The notes under the pieces were generated by a model. That model worked only from the letters and a program-made list of their open reading frames with translations, searched no databases and had not been told where the DNA came from. A stretch of 64,000 nt of DNA from Variovorax paradoxus NBRC 15149 (GTDB lineage: Bacteria > Pseudomonadota > Gammaproteobacteria > Burkholderiales > Burkholderiaceae_C), in the NCBI RefSeq assembly GCF_001591365.1, contig NZ_BCUT01000002.1, forward strand, positions 248,001 to 312,000. Reading direction: 5' to 3'. The position numbers and the translations under genes are program-made. The first letter of the stretch is position 1; the number at the start of each line of letters is the position of its first letter. This document shows, piece by piece, positions 41,982 to 50,388 of this stretch.

Positions 41982-43007
41982 ATGTCCGATCCAAACAAAT
42001 TGCCCCGCCGCTCATTTCTGGAGAAAGCGGCCATCGGTGTCGTTACCTCCCAGTTCGCGGCAGGCGTTCCAGCTTTCGCACAGACGCGCGCCGCGTCGAG
42101 GCCGCTCAAGCGCCTCGAGCCACTCAAGAGCATCGAGGCCGGCGTGCTGAACATCGGCTATGCGGAACTGGGGCCTGCGAACGGCGCACCGATCCTGCTT
42201 TTGCATGGCTGGCCCTACGACATCCATACCTATGCCGAGGTTGCGCCGATCCTGGCCTCGCAGGGGTACAGAGTCATCGTCCCGTATGTGCGCGGCTATG
42301 GCACGACGCAATTCATTTCCAGCGAGACGCCTCGCAACGGTCAACAGGCGGTGCTGGCCGTTGACATCATTGCGTTGATGGATGCGCTGAAGATCCAGCA
42401 GGCCACTGTCGGCGGCTGCGATTGGGGCGCTCGGACGGCCTGCATCCTCGCAGCCTTGTGGCCGGAGCGCGTCAAGGCCCTTGTCTCCGTCAGCGGTTAT
42501 CTGATCGGCAACAGGGAGTCGGGCAAGGCTCCTTTGCCACCGAAAGCCGAACTGCAGTGGTGGTACCAGTACTACTTCGCCACCGAGCGCGGCCGTGCCG
42601 GCTACGAGAAGAACCGGCACGACTTCTCGAAACTGATCTGGCAGATCGCTTCTCCCAGATGGGCCTTCGACGATGCCACCTTCGACCGCAGCGCTGCTGC
42701 CCTGGAGAACCCGGACCATGTCGCCGTCGTGATCCACAACTACCGCTGGCGGCTCGGCCTGGCCGAAGGCGAATCGAAGTACGACGACCTGGAGAACCGG
42801 CTCGCCAAGGCCCCGGTCATCACCGTCCCCACGATCACTTTCGAAGGCGATGCCAACGGTGCACCGCATCCTGAGGCGAGCGCCTACGCCGGGAAGTTCT
42901 CGGGCAGGTACGAACATCGCGTGGTCAGCGGCGGGATCGGGCACAACCTGCCCCAGGAGGCGCCCCAGGCTTTCGCCGCCGCCGTGGCGGAACTCGCCCG
43001 CCTCTGA
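41982..43007 (+). CDS. Exported alpha/beta hydrolase with Asp nucleophile, tandem paralogue
   Basis: 341 residues, clearly homologous to the preceding protein. It has a Tat-type leader (LPRRSFLEKAAIGVV), LLHGWPYDIHTYAEVAP, the Asp nucleophile in GGCDWGART, and the His in GIGHNLPQEAPQAF. Tandem duplication followed by divergence is likely. A half class-1 operator (TTGCGCAACACCG near 41921) lies between the two genes. The substrate is unknown; epoxide or organohalide is plausible from the nucleophile type. Confidence 0.85.
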   Translation: MSDPNKLPRRSFLEKAAIGVVTSQFAAGVPAFAQTRAASRPLKRLEPLKSIEAGVLNIGYAELGPANGAPILLLHGWPYDIHTYAEVAPILASQGYRVIVPYVRGYGTTQFISSETPRNGQQAVLAVDIIALMDALKIQQATVGGCDWGARTACILAALWPERVKALVSVSGYLIGNRESGKAPLPPKAELQWWYQYYFATERGRAGYEKNRHDFSKLIWQIASPRWAFDDATFDRSAAALENPDHVAVVIHNYRWRLGLAEGESKYDDLENRLAKAPVITVPTITFEGDANGAPHPEASAYAGKFSGRYEHRVVSGGIGHNLPQEAPQAFAAAVAELARL

Positions 43008-43230
43008 AAGTGCCTCTGGGCCTCAACTCTGGCAAGTCGACAAGGACCTGCATGTGGGTCAAGTCCTGGACGGAAATTGCTCCGCTAGTCGATTCAAGAC
43101 GCTGCTCAACGCGCAGTTCGGACGACCAGCACCGCCTGCAGTGACGCAATCTAGTACGGCGCCAGAGAAGCGCGTAGCATGCGACCGGCTTTGCGAACTC
43201 GCGTTCTCCAACGCTTCTTCCATCGGTTTC

Positions 43231-44478
43231 ATGGAGTGGGTTGTGGCACAGGAAAAAATCGATTTCGTAGTGAATAGTTCGGTACTACGCCGCCGGCTTC
43301 TTCGCGGCGTGGGCGCCGCGGTAGGCGCCTCCATCGTCCTGCCACGATGGGCGCATGCACAGGCCGCCGCGGGCGGACCGGCGGCGCCGCCGAGCACCAT
43401 CACCCAGCCGCCGCGCGACTTCAGTGCGCGCGGGGCTCCCACCACCTACTTCACCGATCCCGACGTGCTCACCGTCGATCCGGTGTTCGATGGCCTGCGC
43501 CAGCCCAACGCCTCGATCCAGCGGCTGTGGACCGGCGCGTTGTGGTCCGAAGGACCGGCATGGAATTCGGTCGGCCGCTTTCTGGTCTGGAGCGACATCC
43601 CGAACAATTGCCAACTGCGATGGAGCGAGGACGACGGCCACGTCAGCGTTTTCCGCTCGCCGTCCAACAACAGCAACGGCAACTCCTTCGACCACCAGGG
43701 AAGGCAGCTGTCCTGCGAGCATCTGACGCGGCGCGTGGTGCGCTACGAGCTCGACGGCTCGGTGACCGTCCTCGCGTCGAGCTTCAACGGCAAGCGGCTC
43801 AATTCGCCCAACGACGTCGTCCCGCATCCCGACGGCAGCTACTGGTTCACCGACCCGCCCTACGGCGCCCAGCTCTACGAGGGCACGGTCGATGCCGCGG
43901 GCGGACCCGCGAACAAGGCCGGCCGGCTGAACCCCAGGCTCGGGCAGCCGCCGGAGATCGGCTTCTACAAGCGCGAACTGCCGACTGCGGTCTACCGCCT
44001 CGACAAGAGCGGAACGCTCACGCAGGTCGCCGGCGAAGACCTGGTGCCGGACCCGAACGGCCTGTGCTTCTCGCCCGACTTCAAGAAGCTCTATGTCGTC
44101 AGCACCGGGCAGGGGCCGGGCGACACCGTCGCCGGCGGCAAGGGCGACATGTACGTGTTCGACGTCGGTACCGACAACAAGCTCCACAACGGCAAGCTCT
44201 TTGGCAACTTCACGATCGATGGCGTGAAGTGCGGCCCCGACGGCGTGCGTGCCGACGTCGACGGCAACCTCTGGTGCTCCAGCAACGCCGGCCGCAGCGT
44301 GGGCTACAACGGCGTCACGGTATGGACGCCGCAAGGCCGGCTGATCGGTCGCATCCGGCTGCCGGAGGTCTGCGGCAACATCTGCTTCGGTGGTCCCAAG
44401 CGCAACCGCCTGTTCATGGCGGCCAGCCAGTCGTTGTATGCCGTCTATACGGCGACCCAGGGCGCGGCGCCTGCTTAG
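43231..44478 (+). CDS. Exported SMP-30/gluconolactonase-like protein
   Basis: 415 residues. A leader with consecutive arginines (LRRRLLRGVGAAVGASIVLP… AHAQA) suggests Tat export. The mature part is a six-bladed propeller of the SMP-30/gluconolactonase family: EGPAWNSVGRFLVWSDIPNN, SPNDVVPHPDGSYWFTDPPYG, VPDPNGLCFSPDFKKLYV, DGVRADVDGNLWCSS, providing the divalent-metal ligands. It hydrolyses lactones. The ~220 nt upstream hold no recognisable gene. It probably belongs to the group of exported hydrolases starting at 40848. Confidence 0.88.
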   Translation: MEWVVAQEKIDFVVNSSVLRRRLLRGVGAAVGASIVLPRWAHAQAAAGGPAAPPSTITQPPRDFSARGAPTTYFTDPDVLTVDPVFDGLRQPNASIQRLWTGALWSEGPAWNSVGRFLVWSDIPNNCQLRWSEDDGHVSVFRSPSNNSNGNSFDHQGRQLSCEHLTRRVVRYELDGSVTVLASSFNGKRLNSPNDVVPHPDGSYWFTDPPYGAQLYEGTVDAAGGPANKAGRLNPRLGQPPEIGFYKRELPTAVYRLDKSGTLTQVAGEDLVPDPNGLCFSPDFKKLYVVSTGQGPGDTVAGGKGDMYVFDVGTDNKLHNGKLFGNFTIDGVKCGPDGVRADVDGNLWCSSNAGRSVGYNGVTVWTPQGRLIGRIRLPEVCGNICFGGPKRNRLFMAASQSLYAVYTATQGAAPA

Positions 44479-44494
44479 CACGGCAGCGACGACG

Positions 44495-44523
44495 CGCGCC
44501 CCACCGTGGGCGCCCCCCTTTTT
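44495..44523. terminator. Hairpin terminator between convergent genes
   Basis: GCGCCCCAC/GTGGGCGC imperfect stem followed by CCCCCCTTTTT, between the SMP-30-like gene (plus) and the SnoaL-like gene (minus). It fits a rho-independent terminator for the plus-strand gene. Confidence 0.6.
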
Positions 44524-45007
44524 ACTTCGCCGCAATGCTCTCGGGCATTGCCGACGAGTGATGGTGCGCAATCAGCCACTGGCCGTTGAGCCATTCGTAC
44601 ACATAGGTGTAGCGGGCGTGCACCGCCTTGCCGTCCTTGAACTTGAAGGTGTAGGTGCCGATGTCCTGCGCGACATTGCAGCCGACCCGGATCGTGCGCG
44701 AATCGATCTTGCCTTGCGGCGCCCCCTTGAGGAACTTGACGAAGTAGTCGCGGATTTCGGCCGGACTGGTGCGCGGCTGGTTCGACACCGTGGCCAGCAG
44801 CACGCCGTCAGGAGCGTAGTTGGCCACCACCTTGTCGGGATCCTGCGTGGCGAGGGAGGCATTCCAGCGATCGAACAGTGCCTCGATCTGGCGTTCGCTG
44901 GCGGGAACACAACTTGCGCTCGCGGCCGTCTGTGCCAACACGGAGGTCGACATGCAAAGCGCCAACACAGCGGCAGCGGGAAGAAGCTTGGAAAAACGCG
45001 GGATCAT
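44522..45007 (-). CDS. Secreted SnoaL-like (SgcJ/EcaC family) protein
   Basis: 161 residues from the chosen ATG (45007; a Met four residues earlier at 45019 is possible). Signal peptide MIPRFSKLLPAAAVLALCMSTSVLAQ. The mature domain is a cone-shaped SnoaL/NTF2-like fold (RQIEALFDRWNASLATQDPDKVVANYAPDGVLLATV… ) as in SgcJ/EcaC-type oxidoreductase-like proteins. The catalytic role of these periplasmic versions is unknown. The 11-bp-periodic repeats upstream suggest control by the adjacent OmpR-type regulator. Confidence 0.85.
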   Translation of the reverse strand: MIPRFSKLLPAAAVLALCMSTSVLAQTAASASCVPASERQIEALFDRWNASLATQDPDKVVANYAPDGVLLATVSNQPRTSPAEIRDYFVKFLKGAPQGKIDSRTIRVGCNVAQDIGTYTFKFKDGKAVHARYTYVYEWLNGQWLIAHHHSSAMPESIAAK

Positions 45008-45062
45008 CGAAGAGTCCATTCATGCAAGTGGTTAAACACAGGACTCATTGTTCGAGGGGCGA

Positions 45063-45123
45063 ATGAACATCCATCGCGGCGGCGATGAACGTGTGTCGAA
45101 CACAAGATGAACGCCGAATGAAC
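45063..45123 (-). promoter_or_regulatory. Tandem GTTCAT direct repeats with 11-bp period (response-regulator operator)
   Basis: On the minus strand, GTTCAT-like hexamers begin at offsets 0, 11, 22 (GTTCGA), 33 and 55, i.e. one helical turn apart with one skipped. OmpR/PhoB regulators bind such 11-bp direct repeats. The site lies between the response-regulator stop and the start of the secreted SnoaL-like gene, so the latter is the likely target. Confidence 0.65.
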
Positions 45124-45130
45124 GGCCTGG

Positions 45131-45820
45131 CTAGCCCGCCGTCTCGCTGATGCGGTATCCGAGGCCGCGCACGGTCTGCAGCAGCTGCACCGCGTGGTCG
45201 CCGTCGATCTTCATGCGAAGTCGCCGCACGTAGACATCCACGATATTGGTGAGCGGATCCTCGTGCGTGCCCCAGACATTGGCCAGGATGCGTTCGCGGC
45301 TGTACACCCGCCCGGGTGCGCTCATGAGCAGCTCGAGAAATGCCAGTTCCTTGGCCGTCAGCGTGATCGGCTGCCCCGCGCGCTCCACGCGCATGCGTTC
45401 GCGGTCCAGCACCAGGTTGGCCACCCGCAAGGTCGTGACCCGCGGCCTGAGGTCCCGGCCGCGGCGCAGCAGCGCCTCGATGCGCGCGAGCAGTTCCTCG
45501 AAGTCGAAGGGCTTGGTCAGGTAGTCGTCGGCGCCGAGGCGCAGGCCGTTCACCTTGTCTTCGGTCGTGCTCATGGCGGTCAGCATCAGCACCGGCGTCT
45601 GGCCGCCCTCGGCGCGGAAGGTCTGGCACAGCTCCAGGCCGTTGATGCCCGGCAGCATCAGATCGAGGATCAAAAGCGCGAGGTCTCCGCGGCGCGCCAG
45701 CTCCAGCCCCTGCGGACCGGTGCGGGCATGCGTCACCGCAAAGCCTTCCGCCTTCAGCCCGCGGACCAGGAAATCGGCGACACGGGGATCGTCTTCGACA
45801 ATCAGGATGCTTCTGTTCAT
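45131..45820 (-). CDS. OmpR-family response regulator
   Basis: 229 residues: complete receiver (acidic VEDD near the N-terminus, phosphoacceptor Asp in LLILDLMLPG, Thr in MLTAMS, Lys in YLTKPFDFEEL) and an OmpR/PhoB winged helix (LTAKELAFLELL…, DVYVRRLRMKID). Its gene starts inside the end-overlap with the kinase gene (ATGA), so they form a classical two-component operon. Probable target: the SnoaL-like gene through the 11-bp repeats. Confidence 0.92.
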   Translation of the reverse strand: MNRSILIVEDDPRVADFLVRGLKAEGFAVTHARTGPQGLELARRGDLALLILDLMLPGINGLELCQTFRAEGGQTPVLMLTAMSTTEDKVNGLRLGADDYLTKPFDFEELLARIEALLRRGRDLRPRVTTLRVANLVLDRERMRVERAGQPITLTAKELAFLELLMSAPGRVYSRERILANVWGTHEDPLTNIVDVYVRRLRMKIDGDHAVQLLQTVRGLGYRISETAG

Positions 45821-47445
45821 GGCTGCAGGGCACTGGCCTCGAATTCGTGGATCGGCAGGCGTGCAAGAACGATGCGAACTTCAGTCCCTTCCTCGGGCCA
45901 GCTCTGGATCTCGATGTGCCCGCGATGAGCCTTGACGATGGCCTGCGCGATGGAAAGGCCGATGCCGCTGCCATCCGCCCGGTGCGCGCGTGCCCGCTGG
46001 CCGCGGACGAAGCGCTCGAACACCCGGGGCAACTCGTCTTCGCCGATGCCGATGCCGTGGTCGCGGACCACGATGGCGACTTCGTCTGCGGCAACGTGGC
46101 AGCCCAGACGCACCTTGCCGTCTGGACGGGAATAGCGGATGGCGTTGTCCAAGACGATCATCACCGCCTGGCGCAGCCGGTCGCCGTCTGCGCGAACCAT
46201 GACCGTTTCCACCACGGGCTCGCAGGTCAGCGCGGCCCCATGCAGCGCCGCCAGGGCCTCGCCCTGTTCCACGACCTCGCTCAGCAGCATCGAGAGATCC
46301 AAGGGGGACGGCTGGATCACCAGCTGGTCGGCTTCGGCCCGCGCGATCAGGAGCAGATCGCCAATCACCTTGGTCAACTGCTGAACGGTGCCGACGATGC
46401 GTTTCAGGGCATGGCGGTACTCCTCGGCCGGCTTGTCGCCGCCGCGAAGCGTGATCTCCGCCTCTCCGCGAATCGCCGTCGCCGGTGTCCGCAGCTCATG
46501 GCTGAGGTCGACGAAGAGCTGCCGCCGCCGATGGTCCAGGAGCTGGAGCGTGTCGTGCGCCGACTGCAATTCCCGCGTCCGGTCCTGGACCGCGTCTTCC
46601 AGGCGCCGGCGGGCTTCGTCGGCCTGCTGGCGATGCTGCTGAAGTTCCGCGGCCATCTGGTTGAAATGGCGCGCCACCACTTCGAATTCGTCGCCCGATG
46701 CAAGGTCGATGCGGTGCTCGAGCGAACCGGACTGCAGGGCCCGCGTGCCTTGCAGCAGCAGCTCCAGGGGGCGCTTGAGGCGACCGCGCAGATGCAGCGC
46801 CCACAGCACCGCTGCGACAAGGGCGATGATCGCCATCGCAATCGCCTGCTGCCGCAGCCGGTCCAGGCCCCGCTCGGTTGCGGCACGGGCAATGGGAACC
46901 GCCTTGCGCTGTCCTTCGATGGCACCGTTGAGCAGCTCGCGAAGGTCGCGGCCCTGGGTCATGTCGAAGACCTGCGCCACCTGCCGCCAGACATTCGGGA
47001 ATTCCGCGCCGGGCGACAGCGGCTGCAAGTCCTGAAGCTGCGCCTGCACCTCGAGGATGTTGCCGTCCAGCAGCTTGCTGATCTCGACCAGCTGGAGAAC
47101 CTCTTGCGGCACGGCGATGTCCTCCCGCGAGGACAGCTTCCGCCACGAGTCCAGGTGCAGGCGGGACATGGCGTCCAGCCGCGCAGCGCCGGTCCGCATC
47201 CGCTCGAGCAGCTGGTCCCGCACCGCCGAGGTCGCCTCCGCATTCATGAGCCGCTGCGAGGCCCACACGCGCAGCCTTTGCTTGTTGGCTGAAATCTCGA
47301 GGAGCTCGGAAAGAATGTCGCTCGTCAGCCGGCTGTGTGCGGCGTATTCGTTGACGCGATTGGAGCCCCAGTAGACAAAGGCGGCCTGGCAGCACACCAG
47401 TGCAACAAGAACCGCAAAGGCGAACGACAACCGCAGACGAAACAT
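45817..47445 (-). CDS. Membrane sensor histidine kinase
   Basis: 542 residues. TM1 near 8-25 (FAFAVLVALVCCQAAFVYW), a ~165-residue periplasmic helical sensor, TM2 (AIAMAIIALVAAVLWALHL), a HAMP linker, HisKA with His in DLSHELRTPATA, N box LDNAIRYS, G1 RDHGIGIGEDEL and G2 GSGIGLSIAQAI. It pairs with the response regulator encoded by the overlapping gene. The signal is unknown; a four-helix periplasmic sensor is suggested by its length and composition. Confidence 0.92.
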   Translation of the reverse strand: MFRLRLSFAFAVLVALVCCQAAFVYWGSNRVNEYAAHSRLTSDILSELLEISANKQRLRVWASQRLMNAEATSAVRDQLLERMRTGAARLDAMSRLHLDSWRKLSSREDIAVPQEVLQLVEISKLLDGNILEVQAQLQDLQPLSPGAEFPNVWRQVAQVFDMTQGRDLRELLNGAIEGQRKAVPIARAATERGLDRLRQQAIAMAIIALVAAVLWALHLRGRLKRPLELLLQGTRALQSGSLEHRIDLASGDEFEVVARHFNQMAAELQQHRQQADEARRRLEDAVQDRTRELQSAHDTLQLLDHRRRQLFVDLSHELRTPATAIRGEAEITLRGGDKPAEEYRHALKRIVGTVQQLTKVIGDLLLIARAEADQLVIQPSPLDLSMLLSEVVEQGEALAALHGAALTCEPVVETVMVRADGDRLRQAVMIVLDNAIRYSRPDGKVRLGCHVAADEVAIVVRDHGIGIGEDELPRVFERFVRGQRARAHRADGSGIGLSIAQAIVKAHRGHIEIQSWPEEGTEVRIVLARLPIHEFEASALQP

Positions 47446-47635
47446 GGCGGCGAAGTCTACAGGCCTCGATTTGCCCTGCGCTCCAGCAAGTCGCGCTTGG
47501 CCTTGTCGTGATGCGCATGCAGAGGGCCGGTGACCAGCTGGTTCTTTATCGGCGACCAGTTCGGAGTCGAGAGGCCAGTGATCGCCATGGCTTGTTGATG
47601 ATCGCTGCGCGGGAGGCAGCTCGAATCCATTCCCT

Positions 47636-47746
47636 TCAAATCCTCAGAAGGCGCTTCATCAAGAGCGTTGGATAGTCTTGCCGATGTCCCGCAACGGCAT
47701 AGACGAAAGTGTCCTCCTGGGTATCGCGAAGAATGAAGATAGCCAC
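47636..47746 (-). pseudogene. Possible RelE/ParE-type toxin remnant (C-terminal ~36 codons)
   Basis: Directly after the antitoxin stop, an overlapping GTG opens a 36-codon frame with VYAVAGHRQDYPTLLMKRLL, which resembles the last strand and helix of RelE/ParE-type toxins. The usual ~50-60 N-terminal residues, including the catalytic or gyrase-binding core, are absent. This suggests an internal deletion that left an antitoxin with an inactive toxin stub. The homology call is by eye only. Confidence 0.4.
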
Positions 47747-48024
47747 TACTTGCGGCGTTGGCGAGCTGCGGCCAGTTGCGCACGGGATTCGGCAGCGGAA
47801 ATACCTTTGCCCTTCATGCGCTCTTTCTCACCCAAGGCAATGATCTTCAAGGCGGCGATCAGCGATTCTTTTTCCTGAAACTGCTTGACGCTTTCAATCA
47901 CCATGCAGGCCTCGCCATTCTGGGTGATGAAGAAGGGCGTGCCGTTCATCTCCAGATCCTCGGAGATTTGAGCGGCATGGCTTTTCAGGTATGAGATCGA
48001 CTTGATGTTGGAGATGGTCGGCAT
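47746..48024 (-). CDS. Phd/YefM-type antitoxin
   Basis: 92 residues. The N-terminal half has the Phd/YefM pattern (ISYLKSHAAQISEDLEMNGTPFFITQNGEACMVIES), a DNA-binding and dimerisation fold. The C-terminal half is a charged helix (EKERMKGKGISAAESRAQLAAAR) that would wrap a toxin. Normally cotranscribed with a downstream toxin gene; here only a short remnant follows, so it may be an orphan. Confidence 0.85.
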   Translation of the reverse strand: MPTISNIKSISYLKSHAAQISEDLEMNGTPFFITQNGEACMVIESVKQFQEKESLIAALKIIALGEKERMKGKGISAAESRAQLAAARQRRK

Positions 48025-48180
48025 GGCGATCTTCGAGTGCCTGAAGAGTAGATCTAGTACCGAATTTAGTTAAGGTCAAGTGCTAACACAGGCCCCGAAC
48101 CTGCAGGCTGGCATGTCAGCAAGCTGACAGCACCATGCACTTGCCGCCGCCTTGGGCAGCAAAGCAACACCCGAAGAGCC

Positions 48181-49161
48181 TCAGCTGTTGACCGTGACCC
48201 CCGTCTCTTTCACGACCGATTTCCAGCGCGCGATTTCTTCGCTCAGGTACTTGGAGAACGCCTGCGGCCCGCGGGGCATGGAATCCACGAACGAGCTTTC
48301 CAGCCGGGCCTTGACTTCCGGCAGTTCCAGCACCTTGTCGACGGCCGCGTTCAGCTGCTGCAGCAGATCCGCGGGCACCCCGGCAGGTGCCATCACGCCA
48401 TACCAGGCGCCTCCCACCATGCCCGGCACGCTTTCGGAGAAGGTCTGCACGTCCGGCAATTTCGGATGCCGCGTCGCGCTGGCAATGGCAAGAACCTTGA
48501 GCCTCTTCGCTTCGATGTGCGGCATGCAAGCCGGCACGGAATTGATCACCATGGCAACCTGCCCGCCGACGGCATCGGTCAAGGCGGCGCTGCCGCCCTT
48601 GTAGGGCACGTGCACCAGCTCCATGCCCGTCTTGCGCTTGAGCGTCTCGCACAGCAGGTGGGGCGCGGACCCCTGCCCTGGTGTTCCGACGCCGTATTCG
48701 CGCACTCGGGCACGCGGCAGCGCGATCAGTTCGCGCAGGGAGTTGGCCGGAAGCGACGGATGCGCCACCAGCAGTTGCGGCGAAGAGCCCACGAGCGTGA
48801 GCGGCGAGAAATCCTTGATCGGATCAAAGGGCAATTTGGGCTGTACCGCGGCATTGGTGGCGTGCGCGGCGTCCGCAAGGAACAAGGTGTAGCCGTCCGC
48901 GGCGCTCTTGGCCGCGGCATCGGTGCCGATCAGCCCCGAGGCCCCGGCCTTGTTGTCCACGACGACATTCCACCCCGCCGTTTCGGTCAGTTTCTGGGCA
49001 ATCAGGCGCGCGACAAAATCGGAACCGCCTCCGGGCCCGTACGGCACGATCAGGCGGATGGGCCGGCTGGGAAAGCCGCTGGCAAATGCGCGGCCGCTCC
49101 CCAGGCCGGCGGCCATCAGGAAGGCAGAGGCGACAAAGTCCCGGCGGCCGATGGAAGGCAT
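48181..49161 (-). CDS. Bug-family tripartite tricarboxylate transporter substrate-binding protein
   Basis: 326-residue periplasmic receptor. Tat-like leader (IGRRDFVASAFLMAAGLG) then the Bug signature PSRPIRLIVPYGPGGGSDFVARL and DNKAGASGLIGTD. Bug receptors bind carboxylates or amino acids and are greatly expanded in Burkholderiales; most lack adjacent TctA/B genes, as here. It lies 62 nt downstream of the threonine aldolase-like gene, probably in one operon, so a related amino or hydroxy acid is a plausible ligand. Confidence 0.92.
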   Translation of the reverse strand: MPSIGRRDFVASAFLMAAGLGSGRAFASGFPSRPIRLIVPYGPGGGSDFVARLIAQKLTETAGWNVVVDNKAGASGLIGTDAAAKSAADGYTLFLADAAHATNAAVQPKLPFDPIKDFSPLTLVGSSPQLLVAHPSLPANSLRELIALPRARVREYGVGTPGQGSAPHLLCETLKRKTGMELVHVPYKGGSAALTDAVGGQVAMVINSVPACMPHIEAKRLKVLAIASATRHPKLPDVQTFSESVPGMVGGAWYGVMAPAGVPADLLQQLNAAVDKVLELPEVKARLESSFVDSMPRGPQAFSKYLSEEIARWKSVVKETGVTVNS

Positions 49162-49223
49162 GGTCAAGGCTCCTGGTAGTACGCGATGTGTTCGAAGGGA
49201 GGCGCGTCCTTGCGAGAACGCAT

Positions 49224-50318
49224 TCAGGCAAGCAGCGATTGCGCGGCACGCCGGAATCCGGTGGCGGCGGCATCCACGCAGGCCGCGTCGATATGGCGGT
49301 GCGTCACGAGCCGGATCCGGCGCGGACCCCACGGGCGGACCAGGACATCGCATTCCTTGAGTGCCTCCGCCCAGGCGAGACTGTCGGCTGCGGCCTCGGG
49401 CACGTCGACGAAGACGATGTTGGTGGGCGGCGTGCTGATACCGACGGAGCCGGGCAACACGGCGCGCAATGCCTCGCTCAGGCACGACGCCAAAGCATGG
49501 TCTTGCGCGAGCCGGCCGGGCATGGTTTCCAGGGCGTCCAGTCCCGCGGCGGCAACCACGCCGATCTGGCGCTGCGTGCCCCCGAGCATCTTGCGCAGCC
49601 GTCTGGCGCTGGCCATGGTGGCGGACGGGCCGGCGAGCACCGCACCTGCAGGCGCGCTCAGGCCCTTGGAAAGGCAGAGGGTCACCGTGTCGGCGCAGCA
49701 CGCGATCGCGGCTGGATCGACGTTCAGCGCCACGGCGGCATTGAAGAGCCGGGCGCCATCGAGGTGGACGCGCACTCCGGCCTCGCTGGATGCCTTCCAG
49801 ACCGCCTGCATGTGGTCCAGCGGCAGCACCGCTCCTCCCGCGTTGCCGTGCGTCGTTTCCATGCAGACCAGATCCGTGCGCAATTCGCCGGACGACTTCA
49901 GCACCAGCGCCAGGCTCTCCAGGTCCATTGCGCCAGCCACGCCCGGAATGCCGGTATAGGTCACGCCGCTGAACACGGCGCCGCCGCGCTCGGAAACGAA
50001 CATGTGTGCGAACTCCTCGAGCACGACCTGCGACCGGCGCTCCGCCTGCGACAGCACGGCCAGGAGGTTGCCCATCGTGGCGGTCGGTACATACAGAGCA
50101 GATTCCTTGCCCAGCATGCTGGCCGCCAGTGCCTCGAGCGCGCGCACGGTCGGGTCGCCGTCCAGGCCGTCGTCTCCCAGCGCGGCTGTTTGCATGCGGG
50201 CGTACATCGACGGGGTCGGCAGCGTCACGGTGTCGCTGCGCAGGTCCACCACGGCGCCAGCCGCGCATGGACTGCGCGGCAGTCCGGCGTCGGCAAAGTG
50301 CAGGGTTCTGTCAGGCAT
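49224..50318 (-). CDS. Threonine aldolase / beta-eliminating lyase family PLP enzyme
   Basis: 364 residues of the low-specificity L-threonine aldolase type. VVDLRSDTVTLPTPSM at the start, His in ETTHGNAGG, Asp-Gly-Ala-Arg in HLDGARLFNAAV and the PLP Lys in CLSKGLSAPAG are family features. It cleaves a beta-hydroxy-alpha-amino acid to glycine and an aldehyde, or acts on a relative. The start at 50318 is chosen by the divergent LysR gene. The mandelate-racemase-like gene nearby suggests a hydroxy-acid or hydroxy-amino-acid pathway. Confidence 0.88.
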   Translation of the reverse strand: MPDRTLHFADAGLPRSPCAAGAVVDLRSDTVTLPTPSMYARMQTAALGDDGLDGDPTVRALEALAASMLGKESALYVPTATMGNLLAVLSQAERRSQVVLEEFAHMFVSERGGAVFSGVTYTGIPGVAGAMDLESLALVLKSSGELRTDLVCMETTHGNAGGAVLPLDHMQAVWKASSEAGVRVHLDGARLFNAAVALNVDPAAIACCADTVTLCLSKGLSAPAGAVLAGPSATMASARRLRKMLGGTQRQIGVVAAAGLDALETMPGRLAQDHALASCLSEALRAVLPGSVGISTPPTNIVFVDVPEAAADSLAWAEALKECDVLVRPWGPRRIRLVTHRHIDAACVDAAATGFRRAAQSLLA

Positions 50319-50325
50319 GGACGCA

Positions 50326-50350
50326 AGTATTCTTTTGGGCGACCAATACT
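50326..50350. repeat. Inverted repeat AGTATT-N13-AATACT
   Basis: Perfect 6-bp arms in the 70-nt region between the divergent threonine-aldolase-like and lysR genes. Size and position fit the primary binding site of the LysR protein encoded at 50389. Confidence 0.5.
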
Positions 50351-50388
50351 GCAAATGCGTACTCAACAGCGCACCATACAATATTGAT

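Noticed and set aside
47457..47783. 108-codon minus-strand frame below the antitoxin as full toxin gene
   Set aside because: It overlaps the antitoxin end in a different frame and shows no toxin-like motifs; only the 36-codon frame at 47636-47746 does.
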